A stretch of DNA of 64,000 bases from Chitinophaga barathri (GTDB lineage Bacteria > Bacteroidota > Bacteroidia > Chitinophagales > Chitinophagaceae), in assembly GCF_003807585.1 (NCBI RefSeq), contig NZ_RMBX01000002.1, positions 124,001 to 188,000 of the forward strand, given 5' to 3'. Numbering within the stretch: position 1 is the stretch's first letter; each line of letters begins with the position of its first letter. Position numbers and translations under genes: made by a program. Under the pieces are notes generated by a model that saw only the letters and a program-made list of their open reading frames with translations, had not been told where the DNA came from and ran no database searches. This document shows, in pieces, positions 1 through 10,400 of this stretch.

Positions 1-34
1 AGAACCTCGATGCAAATCGAGGTTCTTTTTTTTT
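1..34 (+). terminator. Rho-independent terminator of a gene upstream of the window
   Basis: A perfect 10-bp inverted repeat (1-10 with 17-26, loop 27 fewer than ten bases at 11-16) is followed directly by a run of eight T. It points along the plus strand, so it ends a transcript from outside the window just before polX. Confidence 0.85.
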
Positions 35-52
35 GCCTAACTTAGGGCCTCT

Positions 53-1735
53 ATGGACAATTACATCATCTCCGATAACCTCTCCCTGCTGGCTAAACTG
101 ATGGATATCCACGGCGATAATCCCTTCAAAGCCAAGTCGTTCGCCAATGCCGCATTCCAGATAGAAAAACTCACCGTCCCCCTGCAGGACACCCCGCGCG
201 ATGCCATCTTCCGCATCAAAGGCATCGGGGAATCCACCGGCAAATCCGTCATAGAAATGCTGGAAACCGGGCAGTTTGGCCTCCTGGAAGAATACCTCCG
301 CAAAACGCCCCCCGGCATCCTCGATATGATGCGCATCAAAGGCATCGGCCCGAAAAAGATCGCTACCATCTGGAAGGAACTCGAGATCGAGACCCTTGGC
401 GAACTCCTCTACGCCTGCAACGAAAACCGCCTCACCCTGCTGAAAGGTTTCGGGCAGAAGACCCAGGAAAGCATCCGCCAGAGCATCGAATTTTTCCTGT
501 CCAACCGGGAAAGGTTCCTCTATGCGGAAGTGGAAAGTTTTGCCACTGAACTGACTTCCCTCCTCTCCGGCGTGTTCAGCCCCGCACAGGTAGCCATAAC
601 CGGCACTTTCAGGCGCCAGCAGCCGATCATAGACGAGCTCGAATTCGTGATCGGTATGGCCATCGATGAAGTGGCGGAGAAGTTTAAAACCCTCGAAGGG
701 TTCAACCGCCTGGATAATACAGACGATGCCATCCTTCTTCATTACAAAGAACATATCAAAATAAAGGTCTACGGCGTGGAAGCGGCTCATTTCGCCACCA
801 AACTGTTCACCACCACCGGCACGGAAACCTTCCTGGATGCGTTTTTCAGCCACACCGGCAAAACGTCCGGCGGAGCGGAAACCACAGAGGAAGCCATATT
901 CGAAAACGCCGGCATCGCCTTTATACCGCCCGCTCTCCGCGAAACGGCCACTATCATTCAATCCGCGGCCAACGGCGCGCTGCCGGTACTCATCCGGTCC
1001 ACCGATATCAAAGGTATTATCCACTCACACAGCCAGTGGAGCGATGGCACCGCCAGCCTGGAAGATATGGCCAAAGCCGCCAGGGACCAGGGATTTGAAT
1101 ACCTCGTGATCAGCGACCACTCCCGCTCGGCCTTTTATGCCAATGGCCTTCATGTGGAACGCATCGTTGCCCAGCATGAACAGATAGACCAGCTGAACAA
1201 ACAGCTCGCCCCTTTCCGCATCTTCAAAAGCATCGAGGCGGACATCCTTAACGACGGCAGCCTGGACTATCCCGACGAAGTGCTGAAGACTTTCGACCTG
1301 GTGATCGCTTCCGTGCATACCAACCTGAAAATGCCCGAGGAAAAAGCCATGGCCCGTCTTTTAAAAGCGATTTCCAATCCATACACCACCATCCTTGGCC
1401 ACATGACCGGCAGGTTGCTCCTCAGCCGCAACGGCTACCCCGTAGATCATAAAGCCGTAGTGGACGCCTGCGTGGCAAACGATGTGGTGATTGAACTGAA
1501 CGCGCACCCGCGCCGGCTGGACATCGACTGGGAATGGATCCCCTACGCCCTCGAAAAAGGCGCGCTCATTTCCGTAGATCCTGACGCGCACGCCATTGAA
1601 GGATATAAAGACATCCATTACGGTACACTCGCCGCGCAAAAAGGCGGTCTTACCAAAGAAAAGAACCTGAGCAGCTTCAGCCGCGCGGAGCTGGAAGCCT
1701 TCCTGGACGCGCGTAAACTCAAAAAAGGATTATAA
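53..1735 (+). CDS. polX: PolX-family DNA polymerase/PHP exonuclease, palm site apparently inactive
   Basis: Family X DNA polymerase joined to a PHP phosphoesterase, acting in DNA repair; 560 residues, near the usual 570. An N-terminal helix-hairpin-helix region (about 1-140) contains two 'KGIG' turns. The palm (about 175-300) has GTFRR, but where active members carry the catalytic DxD this protein reads ELE, and the third aspartate position reads K in 'HIKIKV'. The C-terminal PHP domain (about 325-560) looks complete: HSHSQWSDG, ISDHS, EADI, ASVH, GHMTGR and DPDAHA supply the expected histidine, aspartate and glutamate ligands. I infer a working 3'-5' exonuclease with little or no polymerase activity. 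The stop codon overlaps the prsW start by one base (TAATG), so the two are probably translationally coupled. Confidence 0.93.
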   Translation: MDNYIISDNLSLLAKLMDIHGDNPFKAKSFANAAFQIEKLTVPLQDTPRDAIFRIKGIGESTGKSVIEMLETGQFGLLEEYLRKTPPGILDMMRIKGIGPKKIATIWKELEIETLGELLYACNENRLTLLKGFGQKTQESIRQSIEFFLSNRERFLYAEVESFATELTSLLSGVFSPAQVAITGTFRRQQPIIDELEFVIGMAIDEVAEKFKTLEGFNRLDNTDDAILLHYKEHIKIKVYGVEAAHFATKLFTTTGTETFLDAFFSHTGKTSGGAETTEEAIFENAGIAFIPPALRETATIIQSAANGALPVLIRSTDIKGIIHSHSQWSDGTASLEDMAKAARDQGFEYLVISDHSRSAFYANGLHVERIVAQHEQIDQLNKQLAPFRIFKSIEADILNDGSLDYPDEVLKTFDLVIASVHTNLKMPEEKAMARLLKAISNPYTTILGHMTGRLLLSRNGYPVDHKAVVDACVANDVVIELNAHPRRLDIDWEWIPYALEKGALISVDPDAHAIEGYKDIHYGTLAAQKGGLTKEKNLSSFSRAELEAFLDARKLKKGL

Positions 1736-2457
1736 TGTTACTCCAGGCAATGTTCCTCCATGCATTGGCCATCGCCGTAGCCCCGGGCATTGCCATTTCC
1801 TTGCTGATCTACATGCTGGACGCGAGGGATCGGGAGCCGGTGCGCCTTCTCATCAGGTGTTTCCTCCTGGGGGTGCTCTGCGTGATACTTCCGTTGGCGA
1901 TACAAATGCTGGCCGCTTCTTACGGCTGGAACGCGGGCGTCCCGGGCCTTTTGAACAAAGCCATTTTTGCATTCGGCGTGGTGGGGCTGAGCGAAGAACT
2001 CGGGAAATTCCTCGTGCTGCGTTATTATGCCTTCAGAAAACCCGCCTTCGACGAGCCATTCGATGGAATCGTATATTCCGTAATGATCGGGATGGGCTTT
2101 GCGACGGCGGAGAACATCAGTTACGTGATGCAGTTCGGCATAGGCACTGGCTGGGTGAGGATGTTCATCTCCGTGCCGGCACATGCCGCATTTGCGGTAT
2201 TGATGGGGTATTACGCCGGGCTGGCCAAGTTTATCCCACAGCATCGTGGCACATTGTTGTTCACCGGGTTATTCTGGGCCACTGCCTTCCACGGCGCTTT
2301 CGACTTTTTCCTTTTTATCGGCAACAGCCTGTTCCTGGTAGCGGCATCGCTGTTTTGCCTGTTTATAGGCATACGGCTGTCCATTAAAGCAGTCCGGCAT
2401 CACCGGGATCTTTCGGCCAGGTGGTACAAAGAAAATCAGCGGGAAGGGGAAGAATAG
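1735..2457 (+). CDS. prsW: PrsW-family intramembrane metalloprotease
   Basis: Polytopic membrane protein of 240 residues in the PrsW (CAAX protease-like) family, known in Bacillus for site-1 cleavage of an anti-sigma factor; the target here is unknown. Visible family motifs are an acidic EELGKF segment, FATAEN, a histidine in 'HAAFAVLMGYY' and a second in 'AFHGAFDF', which together make the glutamate/histidine metal site. About seven hydrophobic stretches span the sequence. The ATG at 1735 overlaps the polX stop codon, so it is the second gene of a two-gene operon. The 3' end overlaps the convergent small gene at 2436-2660 by 22 bases. Confidence 0.88.
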   Translation: MLLQAMFLHALAIAVAPGIAISLLIYMLDARDREPVRLLIRCFLLGVLCVILPLAIQMLAASYGWNAGVPGLLNKAIFAFGVVGLSEELGKFLVLRYYAFRKPAFDEPFDGIVYSVMIGMGFATAENISYVMQFGIGTGWVRMFISVPAHAAFAVLMGYYAGLAKFIPQHRGTLLFTGLFWATAFHGAFDFFLFIGNSLFLVAASLFCLFIGIRLSIKAVRHHRDLSARWYKENQREGEE

Positions 2458-2660
2458 TTGCGGGTAAGCCAGAGGTACAGGCCATACCCGATAAAAGGGA
2501 GGAAAAATACCAGCATCAGCCATTTGAGGTGATATGGTCTCGGGCGGCGGTTACTGTTTTGTTTGAATGTATGCTGCACCACAAACCGCACCACTATCCA
2601 GATATGCAGCATAAACAGCAATGTGAGCCATATTTCCTGGTTGAACATAGTTCTTAACAC
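2436..2660 (-). CDS. Small membrane protein resembling PLDc_N domain
   Basis: A 74-residue protein with two hydrophobic segments (about 10-28 and 46-64) separated by a basic stretch rich in N and R. The second segment, 'LMLVFFLPFIGYGLYLW', matches the shape of the phospholipase D N-terminal membrane domain (PLDc_N), which often stands alone as a small protein. No catalytic residues are seen. It converges on prsW and overlaps its end by 22 bases. The product may start at Met1 or Met5. The function of stand-alone PLDc_N proteins is not known. Confidence 0.7.
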   Translation of the reverse strand: MLRTMFNQEIWLTLLFMLHIWIVVRFVVQHTFKQNSNRRPRPYHLKWLMLVFFLPFIGYGLYLWLTRNYSSPSR

Positions 2661-2721
2661 TTACTTTGCTTAAATCTACAAATTTTAGGGGAAAAGCTGG
2701 CGCAGGGTTACGGACAAAAAA

Positions 2722-2840
2722 AGAGCCCGACTCGAAAATCAGGCCCATCCTCCAAATTAACTAGTAATGCAAAGTGGATAAAAGATGTATATATCAGGAA
2801 GATAAATTCTCATTTAAAATTCGCACGGAGCCCCCAACTT
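2722..2840 (-). ncRNA. Candidate small RNA 1 (minus strand)
   Basis: A TAGCTTTG -7-type box (2854 down to 2847) precedes about 120 bases that end in a hairpin (2744-2723) and a T run. The segment before the hairpin, 'TTAATTTGGAG', resembles the matching segment in the neighbouring unit. An 18-codon ATG frame lies inside but nothing supports its use. No clear -33 element is visible. No Rfam family is recognised. Confidence 0.35.
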
Positions 2841-2969
2841 CGGTTTCAAAGCTACAAAAAAAATATTATTCTGTTAGGAATACTAATTTCCAGAAGGTGA
2901 TTCGGTTAACAGAAAAGCCCGGAGATATCCAGGCAGAAAGAAAGTGATCGGAAGATATTGATTCTTAAA

Positions 2970-3152
2970 AAGAAAGAGCCCGATAAGACAATCAGGCTCG
3001 TTTTTCTCCAATTTAGCTTAAGACAAAAATCCCTTATTCCCTAATAAATAGACTCTTTAAAACAAGTTCAGACAAGATGCAAGCAGGTAAAAAAAAGAGA
3101 GCCCGACACGACCATCAGGCTCGATTTTTTCTCCAATTTAGCTTAAGACAAA
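2970..3152 (-). repeat. Two tandem copies of a ~52-bp hairpin-bearing unit
   Basis: Minus-strand copies at about 3152-3097 and 3030-2975. Each starts with an identical 27-base stretch (TTTGTCTTAAGC... ending GGAGAAAAA) and continues into a GAGCCTGA/TCGGGCTC hairpin with a T run. Further, more diverged copies of the hairpin lie at 2917-2934 and 2723-2744. The conserved part lies directly before and in a terminator, so this is either a duplicated RNA 3' end or a decayed tandem gene family. Confidence 0.7.
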
Positions 3153-3252
3153 TTCTTCAGCAGGCTTGTCACCTTGCAATATTTTTATGGTGAAAAAACT
3201 ATGATCAATTTTGAAAGAACTTCATTGATGGCCCATCGGCGTATCAAAATCG
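3095..3252 (-). ncRNA. Candidate small RNA 2 (minus strand), with full promoter and terminator
   Basis: A textbook Bacteroidota promoter, TTTG (3289-3286), 19 bases, TAGATTTG (3266-3259), is followed by about 155 bases with no good reading frame. A hairpin of eight pairs including one G.U and then eight T (about 3122-3090) ends the unit. It lies downstream of the sprF-like gene's own terminator, so it is a separate transcript. No known family is recognised. Confidence 0.5.
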
Positions 3253-3403
3253 TTTAACCAAATCTATACGAAAAAAATGAACAAACAAATATTTCACGTT
3301 AGGATAACTAACAATTAACTAAAATTCTCATGCTCACAAATCTGCTATTTTAGGGGAATAAATTCCGTGCGTATATCCTCGTACGGGAGTATGTACGTAT
3401 AAA

Positions 3404-3440
3404 AACAAAATCCGGATTCAGGAACCCGGATAATTGTTTT
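3404..3440 (-). terminator. Terminator of the giant adhesin/sprF-like operon
   Basis: Inverted repeat ATCCGG/CCGGAT (3410-3415 with 3426-3431) with a 10-base loop. Read on the minus strand it is followed by TTTGTTTTTATA. T-rich sequence on the other side means it may also work on the plus strand. Confidence 0.7.
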
Positions 3441-3461
3441 TATAATATGTAATATATTACA

Positions 3462-4457
3462 CTAAAGGAATCTGGGTGTAATTGTTTTGCCCTTCAAAAG
3501 AGAGAAACGATAGTTCAGCATCAACTCGTGGCTACCGCTCTGCATACCTTTCAGATGTGTGGCCGATGCAAAATCATAAGAATAACCGAAGGAGAAATTC
3601 TTCGTCGCCTGTACCTGTACCATCGCGCTTGCCGATTTTTCAGTTCTCCAGGTAGCGCCTGCCCACAATATATCTTTTAATATAAATGTCGTGTTCACAT
3701 CCATCTGTACGCCCGCTCCCGCTACCTGGCGCAAAACCATCCCAGGCCTGAATTTCAGTATCTTGCTGATATCCGCCAGATATGCGCCGTGCAGGTACAT
3801 ATGCCGCTTAAACTCCACTTTATTTACAGACCCGCCAATGTCAAAATTATGGAACGAAGGTGCGGAAAAGCCAACAAAAAACTTTTCGTTATATAGCACA
3901 AAACCAAAACCGATATCGGTTTTCCAGTAGCTCTGGTTTCCCGTAAAAACAGGATCGTCGGTGCCCAGGTGATCGTTGTTCTCTTTAAACTGCTCCATGC
4001 CGCCCTTCAGGCCCATGGCCAGGTACAGCTTGTCATCCAGCTTTACCTTCTGCGAAATATTAAAATGATAGCCTGTCTGCGAATAGATCGTGATCTCATC
4101 TTTCATCGCCAGAAAACCAATACTGGTATTGGTTGCCTTGATGGGCGAATAAAAGGAAAACGTGGCCGTCTTGGGCGCGCCTTCCATGCCCACCCATTGG
4201 TTCCTGGCCACCACGGTCATGCTGCTGAACTCGTCCATGGAAGGGTATCCCGGGTTGATCACCATCCCGTTGTACAGGTATTGCGCATACATGGGGTGCT
4301 GCTGTGCTTCGGCCTGCTGGACCATACAGCTGATTAACCCGACTACGAACAGCTTTCTGAGGCTCTTTTTTATCCGTACAAAATATCTTTTTATTGGCCG
4401 GATGGAACCTCGCGGTTCATCACCCCGCATATTAAAATTTATCATGCTCGGTTTCAT
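3462..4457 (-). CDS. PorP/SprF family type IX secretion membrane protein
   Basis: A 331-residue outer-membrane beta-barrel protein of the PorP/SprF family. Members sit next to genes for type IX substrates with type B C-termini; SprF of Flavobacterium is needed to bring the giant adhesin SprB to the surface. The family start 'QQHPMYAQYLYNGMVINPGYP' region follows a signal sequence that ends near AEAQ (about residue 52), and the rest is alternating amphipathic strands ending 'YRFSLL'. The start has several in-frame ATGs; the signal sequence probably begins near 'KKSLRKLFVVG', so the first 30 residues are doubtful. It begins 14 bases after the stop of the giant adhesin gene and is clearly in its operon, so that protein is its likely client. 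Confidence 0.9.
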   Translation of the reverse strand: MKPSMINFNMRGDEPRGSIRPIKRYFVRIKKSLRKLFVVGLISCMVQQAEAQQHPMYAQYLYNGMVINPGYPSMDEFSSMTVVARNQWVGMEGAPKTATFSFYSPIKATNTSIGFLAMKDEITIYSQTGYHFNISQKVKLDDKLYLAMGLKGGMEQFKENNDHLGTDDPVFTGNQSYWKTDIGFGFVLYNEKFFVGFSAPSFHNFDIGGSVNKVEFKRHMYLHGAYLADISKILKFRPGMVLRQVAGAGVQMDVNTTFILKDILWAGATWRTEKSASAMVQVQATKNFSFGYSYDFASATHLKGMQSGSHELMLNYRFSLLKGKTITPRFL

Positions 4458-4471
4458 AGTAATACTTTTAA

Positions 4472-7400
4472 TTATTGGGCAGATTTTAATACGATATATC
4501 CGGTATGGCGCGTCATGTTACCATTGTTGTCCCAAACGTGCAGCACGTAGAAGTACGAGCCGTCCGGCAGCAACTTGCCCGTGCCGCTGCCTTTGTTCGC
4601 CTGGCCGTTGAAGTTGTTCGACTGGTTATGGTAATTGCTGGTGGAGTATATGGTTCCGCCCCAGCGGTTCACGATCACGATTTCATTCCTGCTATATTTT
4701 TCAATGTTTTCTATGATCAGCACATCGTTTTTACCATCTCCGTTTGGCGACAGGCCCTTGTGCACCCTGATCTCAAGGTCCGGTACCTGGTCATCGTTCA
4801 GGATGGCGCCGATGGCGGTGCGTTTCGTGCCCAGTACGGGCGGTTGCTGGCCTGTAGCTACCGTAGCGGTTTTTAGTTTCAGCGCGAAATATTCGTCCGA
4901 TTCATGCACGATGTCGCCGATCACTGGTACTTCTATTTCCGCTTCATCGGAAAGTGCCGGTATTATGATCTGTTTAACATGGTCCTGGAAGTCCTCTCCC
5001 GCCCTCGCACGCTGCGGGTCTTTGTCCGCGCCCGCGCCTTCAAATGCATCGGCGAATTCGTATTCCAGTACGATGGTCCGTGTGCTCTGGCGGCTCAGGA
5101 TGACCTTGAACGGCATGATCTCGACACCAGTGTTGCTTTCCTGTACCCTTGCCGTGTCTTTGCTGAAGCTGATCTCCAGTGCATCGTTATCTGTTACGGC
5201 CGTTGCAGTATTGCTGCTGGAGCCTTTGCCATAGGTCTGTCCCGCACCGCTGTGCGGCTGGATGGCGAGGTTCACAAAGCCGTTGTCATCATTGGTTTCG
5301 TTATCTATAAGGTTCAGTATAAAGCTCACTTCAGTTTCACCGGCGGGAATGGTCACGGTCAGGTTCGCGCCTGTTCTCGGCACGGTGGTGGTCACGCTCC
5401 TGATGCCGTCGTGCTGGAGGCTTACCGTTACCGGCATGTCCGCAGACGGGGCCTGTGAAGCTTTCAGCGTTACAGAAAGGCCCGCGCCTTCCGTTGCGGT
5501 AGTGGAGGTGAATATTTCCACGGTGATCACATCATTGTCGTACAGGTTCACACTGGCTGTATTCTGCGATGCAACCGGCCATGTGATGGCGGGAAGCGAT
5601 GCGCTGGCGGCGGTCAGCTGTATGTTCACTGTCTCGGTGCCTTCCAGGAGGATATCGTCTTTCGGAGTGATGTTGATCACTGCCTCTTTCGATCCCGCGG
5701 GGATGGTCACCGTGCCGGACAGTGTGTGGTAATCGGTTCCTGCTGCAGCGGTGCCGCTTACGGTGTAGGTAACTGTTACCGGCACTGAGGCCGTGAGTTG
5801 TGTATTGGCGAAACGAACCCTTACACTGCCGGCAGTTGAAGGCTCGGTGGCGTCTGCGATCTTCTCGACGAGAATGCTGCGGTCCGCGGAGGTTTCGTTG
5901 TCGGTGATGTTCAGTGAAGCGGATTTCACGGCGTCCAGCGTGGTGCTGACCGTGTTGCCGAAGTAAACGAAGCTGCCGGCGGTAAGTGTTACCTGTACAG
6001 TTTCAGTGCCTTCCACTATGTGGTCGTCCACTACAGTTACCGGTACCGCGATGGCGGAGGTGCCCGCTTTGATCACGGCTGTGCCTGAGAGTGCGCTGTA
6101 ATCCGTTGCTGAAGTGGCGGTGCCGCTTACGGAGTATAACACCGTCACATCATACGGTGCGGGAGCCGCGCCGGTGAGCTGTATGCTGAAGCTTCCATTG
6201 GCTGAAGGCTCTGCTCCGTCCGTAGTTTTTATTACAGTCACATTCAAGGCCGGTGCGGGATCCCCGGGGATGTTCACCTGTGCAGAAGGCGTTACGGTGA
6301 AACCGGCAGCGATGCCTGTAAGGCGAAGGATCTCATCTGCTTCGGTGAGATGGTCCTGTATTGCCGTCAGGTCGATCGTTACTTTATTCTGGTCTTTGGC
6401 AATAAGGGCCGCGGGCGTTATGGTAAAGTCCGCGTTCACTGCGTTGAAGGCGCCGTCAGCCGCCAGGTTGATGGCGATGGGCAGTGCCGTGGTGATACCC
6501 ACGGGCAGTGACAATACCATTTTGCTGGTGTTGCCTTCGTGCAGGGTGGTGGAATCTATGCTAATGGTGATCTGCCTGTTCGCGGGGTTCAGACCAGTTA
6601 CATCCGTGATCTGGATATCGGCCCCGGAGAACGTAAATCCTGCCGGTGCGCCACCGTCCACCCTGATCGTTTCCACCGGTTCAATGATACCGTCTTTCAC
6701 CGCGGAGATATCGAATTCCGCACTGCTGTTCGTCATAGCCGGGATGGTGATGCTCACCGGTATCTGGGTATGATCGGTATCCGCTGCGGTAGAGGTAGCG
6801 GCGGTTTTAGACATTGTTACTGTAATAGGCGTGCCGGATACGATACCATCCGGCAGTTTCACTTTAAAGTCGCCAGTAGCGTCTTCCGCTATGCTGCTGC
6901 CATCGGGCACGAGAGATATCACGGTGTTCAGCGGATCCAGGCTGGTAGCATCTTCAATGGAGATGGTAATACCTGTTACGCTGAAGCCCGGAGCCGTTCC
7001 GCTCAGCTGTAGTGTTTCCAGCAGTTCCAGGATATTGTCCGTTGGTGCGGTGATATCGAAGGTGGTGCTGTGCTGGCCGCCCGGAATGGTTACGGATGCG
7101 GGCAGTATGCTGTGGTCGGAATTGATGGCGGATGACAATGCGTCTTTAATGATATTCACCTGGATGTCGCTGGCTGCCGTCAGTGCGCCCGGTAGGCTCA
7201 CGGTGATGGTCGCCGTACCGCTTCCTTCGCGGATGGTGGCGTTGCTGCTGGTGAAGGAAATAGCGCCGCCGAAATTGGCGTCCTGTACATCCAGCAATAC
7301 GGTGCCGATGAATGTGAAGCCTGTGGAGGATGGTATCAGTTCCAGTTTTTCCACCGGTTCAATGATAGCGTCCGTATTGATATCAAGCGTGAGCGTACCG

Positions 7401-10400
7401 TTGGAGCTTCCGGCGGGGATGGTTACCGTTACCGGGATGCCGCCCGCGATATCGGCTGCGTTCACAGCCGGTGTGGCTGTGCCTTGTGTTAATTGTATCA
7501 CGATCGCGTTCTCGGTGGTTACGCCGGTGGGCAGGCTGAAAGTGTAAACTACCTGGTTGCCTTCTGTTGCAACCCCCGGGCCGTTTACGGTGATGGTCTT
7601 CACAGACACGTCCGTGATGGTCACATCCGCGTTATCTGATGAAGTATGACCGGCAATTGTAACGGTAGCGGAGAGCTTCAGCAGTTCTGATGACTCGATG
7701 ATATTGTCTGAAGAAACATTCACATCGAATTCTGTGTCGCTGTCTCCCGCCTGGATGGTTACGGTTGCCGGGAAATTGACATCAGCCGTTGTGAGGCCCG
7801 CGGATGAACCGGTGGCTTTGCTCAGGTTGATGGTGATGGCTTGTGTGGAAGTAACACCCGCAGGGAGACTCACTTTCAGTTTCACCATGCCGCCTTCAGC
7901 TACTGTGGCGGTGGCCGGGGTGAGGGTGATATCCACCGGGCCGGAGTTATCCGTAATCGTTACAGTCGTGCCGGTCACGGGGATGCCCAGGGCGCTGGAA
8001 CCATCGAACACTACTGTTTCATCGGCCTCCAGTAATACATCTGTATTGGCGGCCAGGGTAAATGTACCGGTAGTGGCGCCTGCATTGATCGTGATGGTGC
8101 CTAATACGCCGTGTTCGGTATTTCCGGCGGTGGAGGCGGCATTTTTACTTAAGGTCACCACGATATTGCCGGTAGAGAGCACCCCTCCTTTTAAGGTGGC
8201 GGTGATCACTGTGCTGCTGCCTTCAGCTACATTGACCGGTGCCGCGGAAAGCTCAATGTTTGCGCTGGCCAGATCCTGGTCGGTAATATCAAAGCTAACT
8301 GGCTGACTGAATGTGAACCCTCCGGTGGCAGACGGTGTCAGTATCAGTTTTTCTGTTGTTTCGATGAGATTGTCTGTCGCGGGAATAAAGTTTACATCTA
8401 CATATGCGGCACCGGCGGGAATCACCACGGCAGGCAGGCTTTGCAGATCTGCCAGCGCAGCGGTTGAACTGCCATCGCGGGTGAGCGAGACAGTGATCGC
8501 GGATGTAGAAGTAATGCCCGTCGGCAGCGCGAACCGGTAGGTACCTGTGGCGCCTTCTGCTATCGTGGCCGGGCCGGTTACGGTGATGGTTTTGTTAGAT
8601 ACATCAGTGATGGTTACATCGGCTTCGGAAGCGGAAGTGTATCCAAATACTGTGGCACTGGAAGCCAGTTTCAGCAGTTCAGCACCCTCAATCACGTTAT
8701 CCGCCGTACCGGTCACATCAAATTCAATCTCACCCAATCCAGCCGGAATGGTTACCGTTGCCGGGAAGTTTACATCGCCGGCATCCAGGCTGGCGGACGA
8801 ACCGGCGCCTTTGCTGAGCGTTACGATGATCGGCTGGATGGACGTGATGCCTGCGGGCAGGATTGCTTTTATTTTCACCAGGCCGCCTTCTGCTACGGTA
8901 GCGGTGGCTGGCGTTAAGGTAATGGTTTTGTTCACGTTCGTACCGGTGGCATCGGTGATGGTCACGGTTGTGCCAGTCACGGCGATACCTTGTGCATTGG
9001 TGCCTTCAATCACCACCGTTTCATTTGCTTCCAGCAGCTGATCGGTGCCGGTTGTGAGGGTAAATGCTCCAGTGGTAGAACCTGCATTGATGGTAATGGT
9101 ACCCAGTGCGCCATGTTCAGTACTTCCGGCTGTGGAGCTGGCATTTCTGCTTAAAGCGATGGTCAGATTATTAACGGAAGTAATCCCGCCATTTAATGTC
9201 GCAGTGATCACGGAACTGGTACCTTCGGCAACGGTGGCCGGTGTGGCGGACAGCGTAATGCTTGCTCCCGTCAGGTCCATGTCAGTGATGGCAAAACTTA
9301 CGTCCTGCGTGAAAGTGTACCCTCCCGCTGCGGAAGGTGTCAGGGTGATATTCTCCAGGCCTTCAATCAAATTATCATCAGCTGCTTCAATCACCACGTC
9401 CACAAAGCCAACACCAGCAGGGATTACGATGGGAGAAATATTTTCCAGGTCCGCCATCACAGCGGTGGAGCTGCCGTCGCGGTTGAGCGTGATGGTGATA
9501 GCAGATGTGGATGTAACGCCCGTCGGCAGTGCGAAGTGGTAAGTACCGGTAGCACCTTCTGCTATCGTGGCCGGGCCGGCTACAGTGATGGTTTTGTCAG
9601 TCGCATCAGTAATAGTGATGTCTGCTGTGTGCGTAGAGGTGTAACCGAACACTGTGGCGCTGGAAGCCAGTTTCAGCAGCTCAGCACCCTCGATCACGTT
9701 ATCCGCTGTACCGGTCACATCAAATTCAATCTCACCCAATCCAGCCGGGATGGTTACCGTTGCGGGGAAGTTTACGTCACTGGCATCCAGGCTGGCGGAC
9801 GAACCGGCGCCTTTGCTGAGTGTTACCACGATTGGTTGGATGGAAATGATGCCTGCGGGCAGGGTTGCTTTTATTTTCACCAGGCCGCCTTCTGTTACCG
9901 TGGCGGTGGATGGCGTTAAGGTAATGGTTTTGTTCGCGTTCGTACCGGTAGCGTCGGTGATAGTCACCGTTGTACCAGCCACTGCGATACCTTCTGCATT
10001 GGTGCCTTCAATCACCACCGTTTCATTTGTTTCCAGCAGCTGATCGGTGCCGGTTGTGAGGGTGAAGGTTCCAGTGGTAGAACCTGCATTGATAGTGATA
10101 GTGCCCAAAGTACCATGCTCAGCATCTGCAGCGGTAGAGCTGCTATTTTTGCTTAAGGTCACCAAAATATTGCTGGCAGAGAGTACGCCGCCATTTAAGG
10201 TAGCAGTGATCACGGAGCTGGTGCCTTCAGCAACGCTGGCCGGTGCGGCGGACAGGGCGATACTTGCGCCGGCCAGGTCCTGGTCGGTAATATTGAAAAT
10301 CACAGACTGCGTGAAGGTGTAACCTCCGGCAGCTGAAGGTGTCAGTACCAGGTTTTCCGTTGACTCTATCAGGTCGCCAGTCACCGGTTTAAAATCGACG

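Larger units (their letters stand above)
2661..3461. other. 800-bp AT-rich region without protein genes, four terminator-like hairpins
   Basis: No convincing coding frame on either strand. It holds the terminator of the sprF-like gene (about 3404-3440) and four related hairpins of the form GAGCCYGA...TCRGGCTC at about 2723-2744, 2917-2934, 2976-2999 and 3098-3122. The minus strand gives the better pairing (G.U instead of C/A) and a following T run. Two minus-strand TAnnTTTG boxes lie upstream of hairpins. The candidate RNAs are entered separately. Confidence 0.6.

Noticed and set aside
2750..2806. 18-codon minus-strand frame before the first hairpin
   Set aside because: Too short, atypical composition and no conservation with the neighbouring repeat unit.
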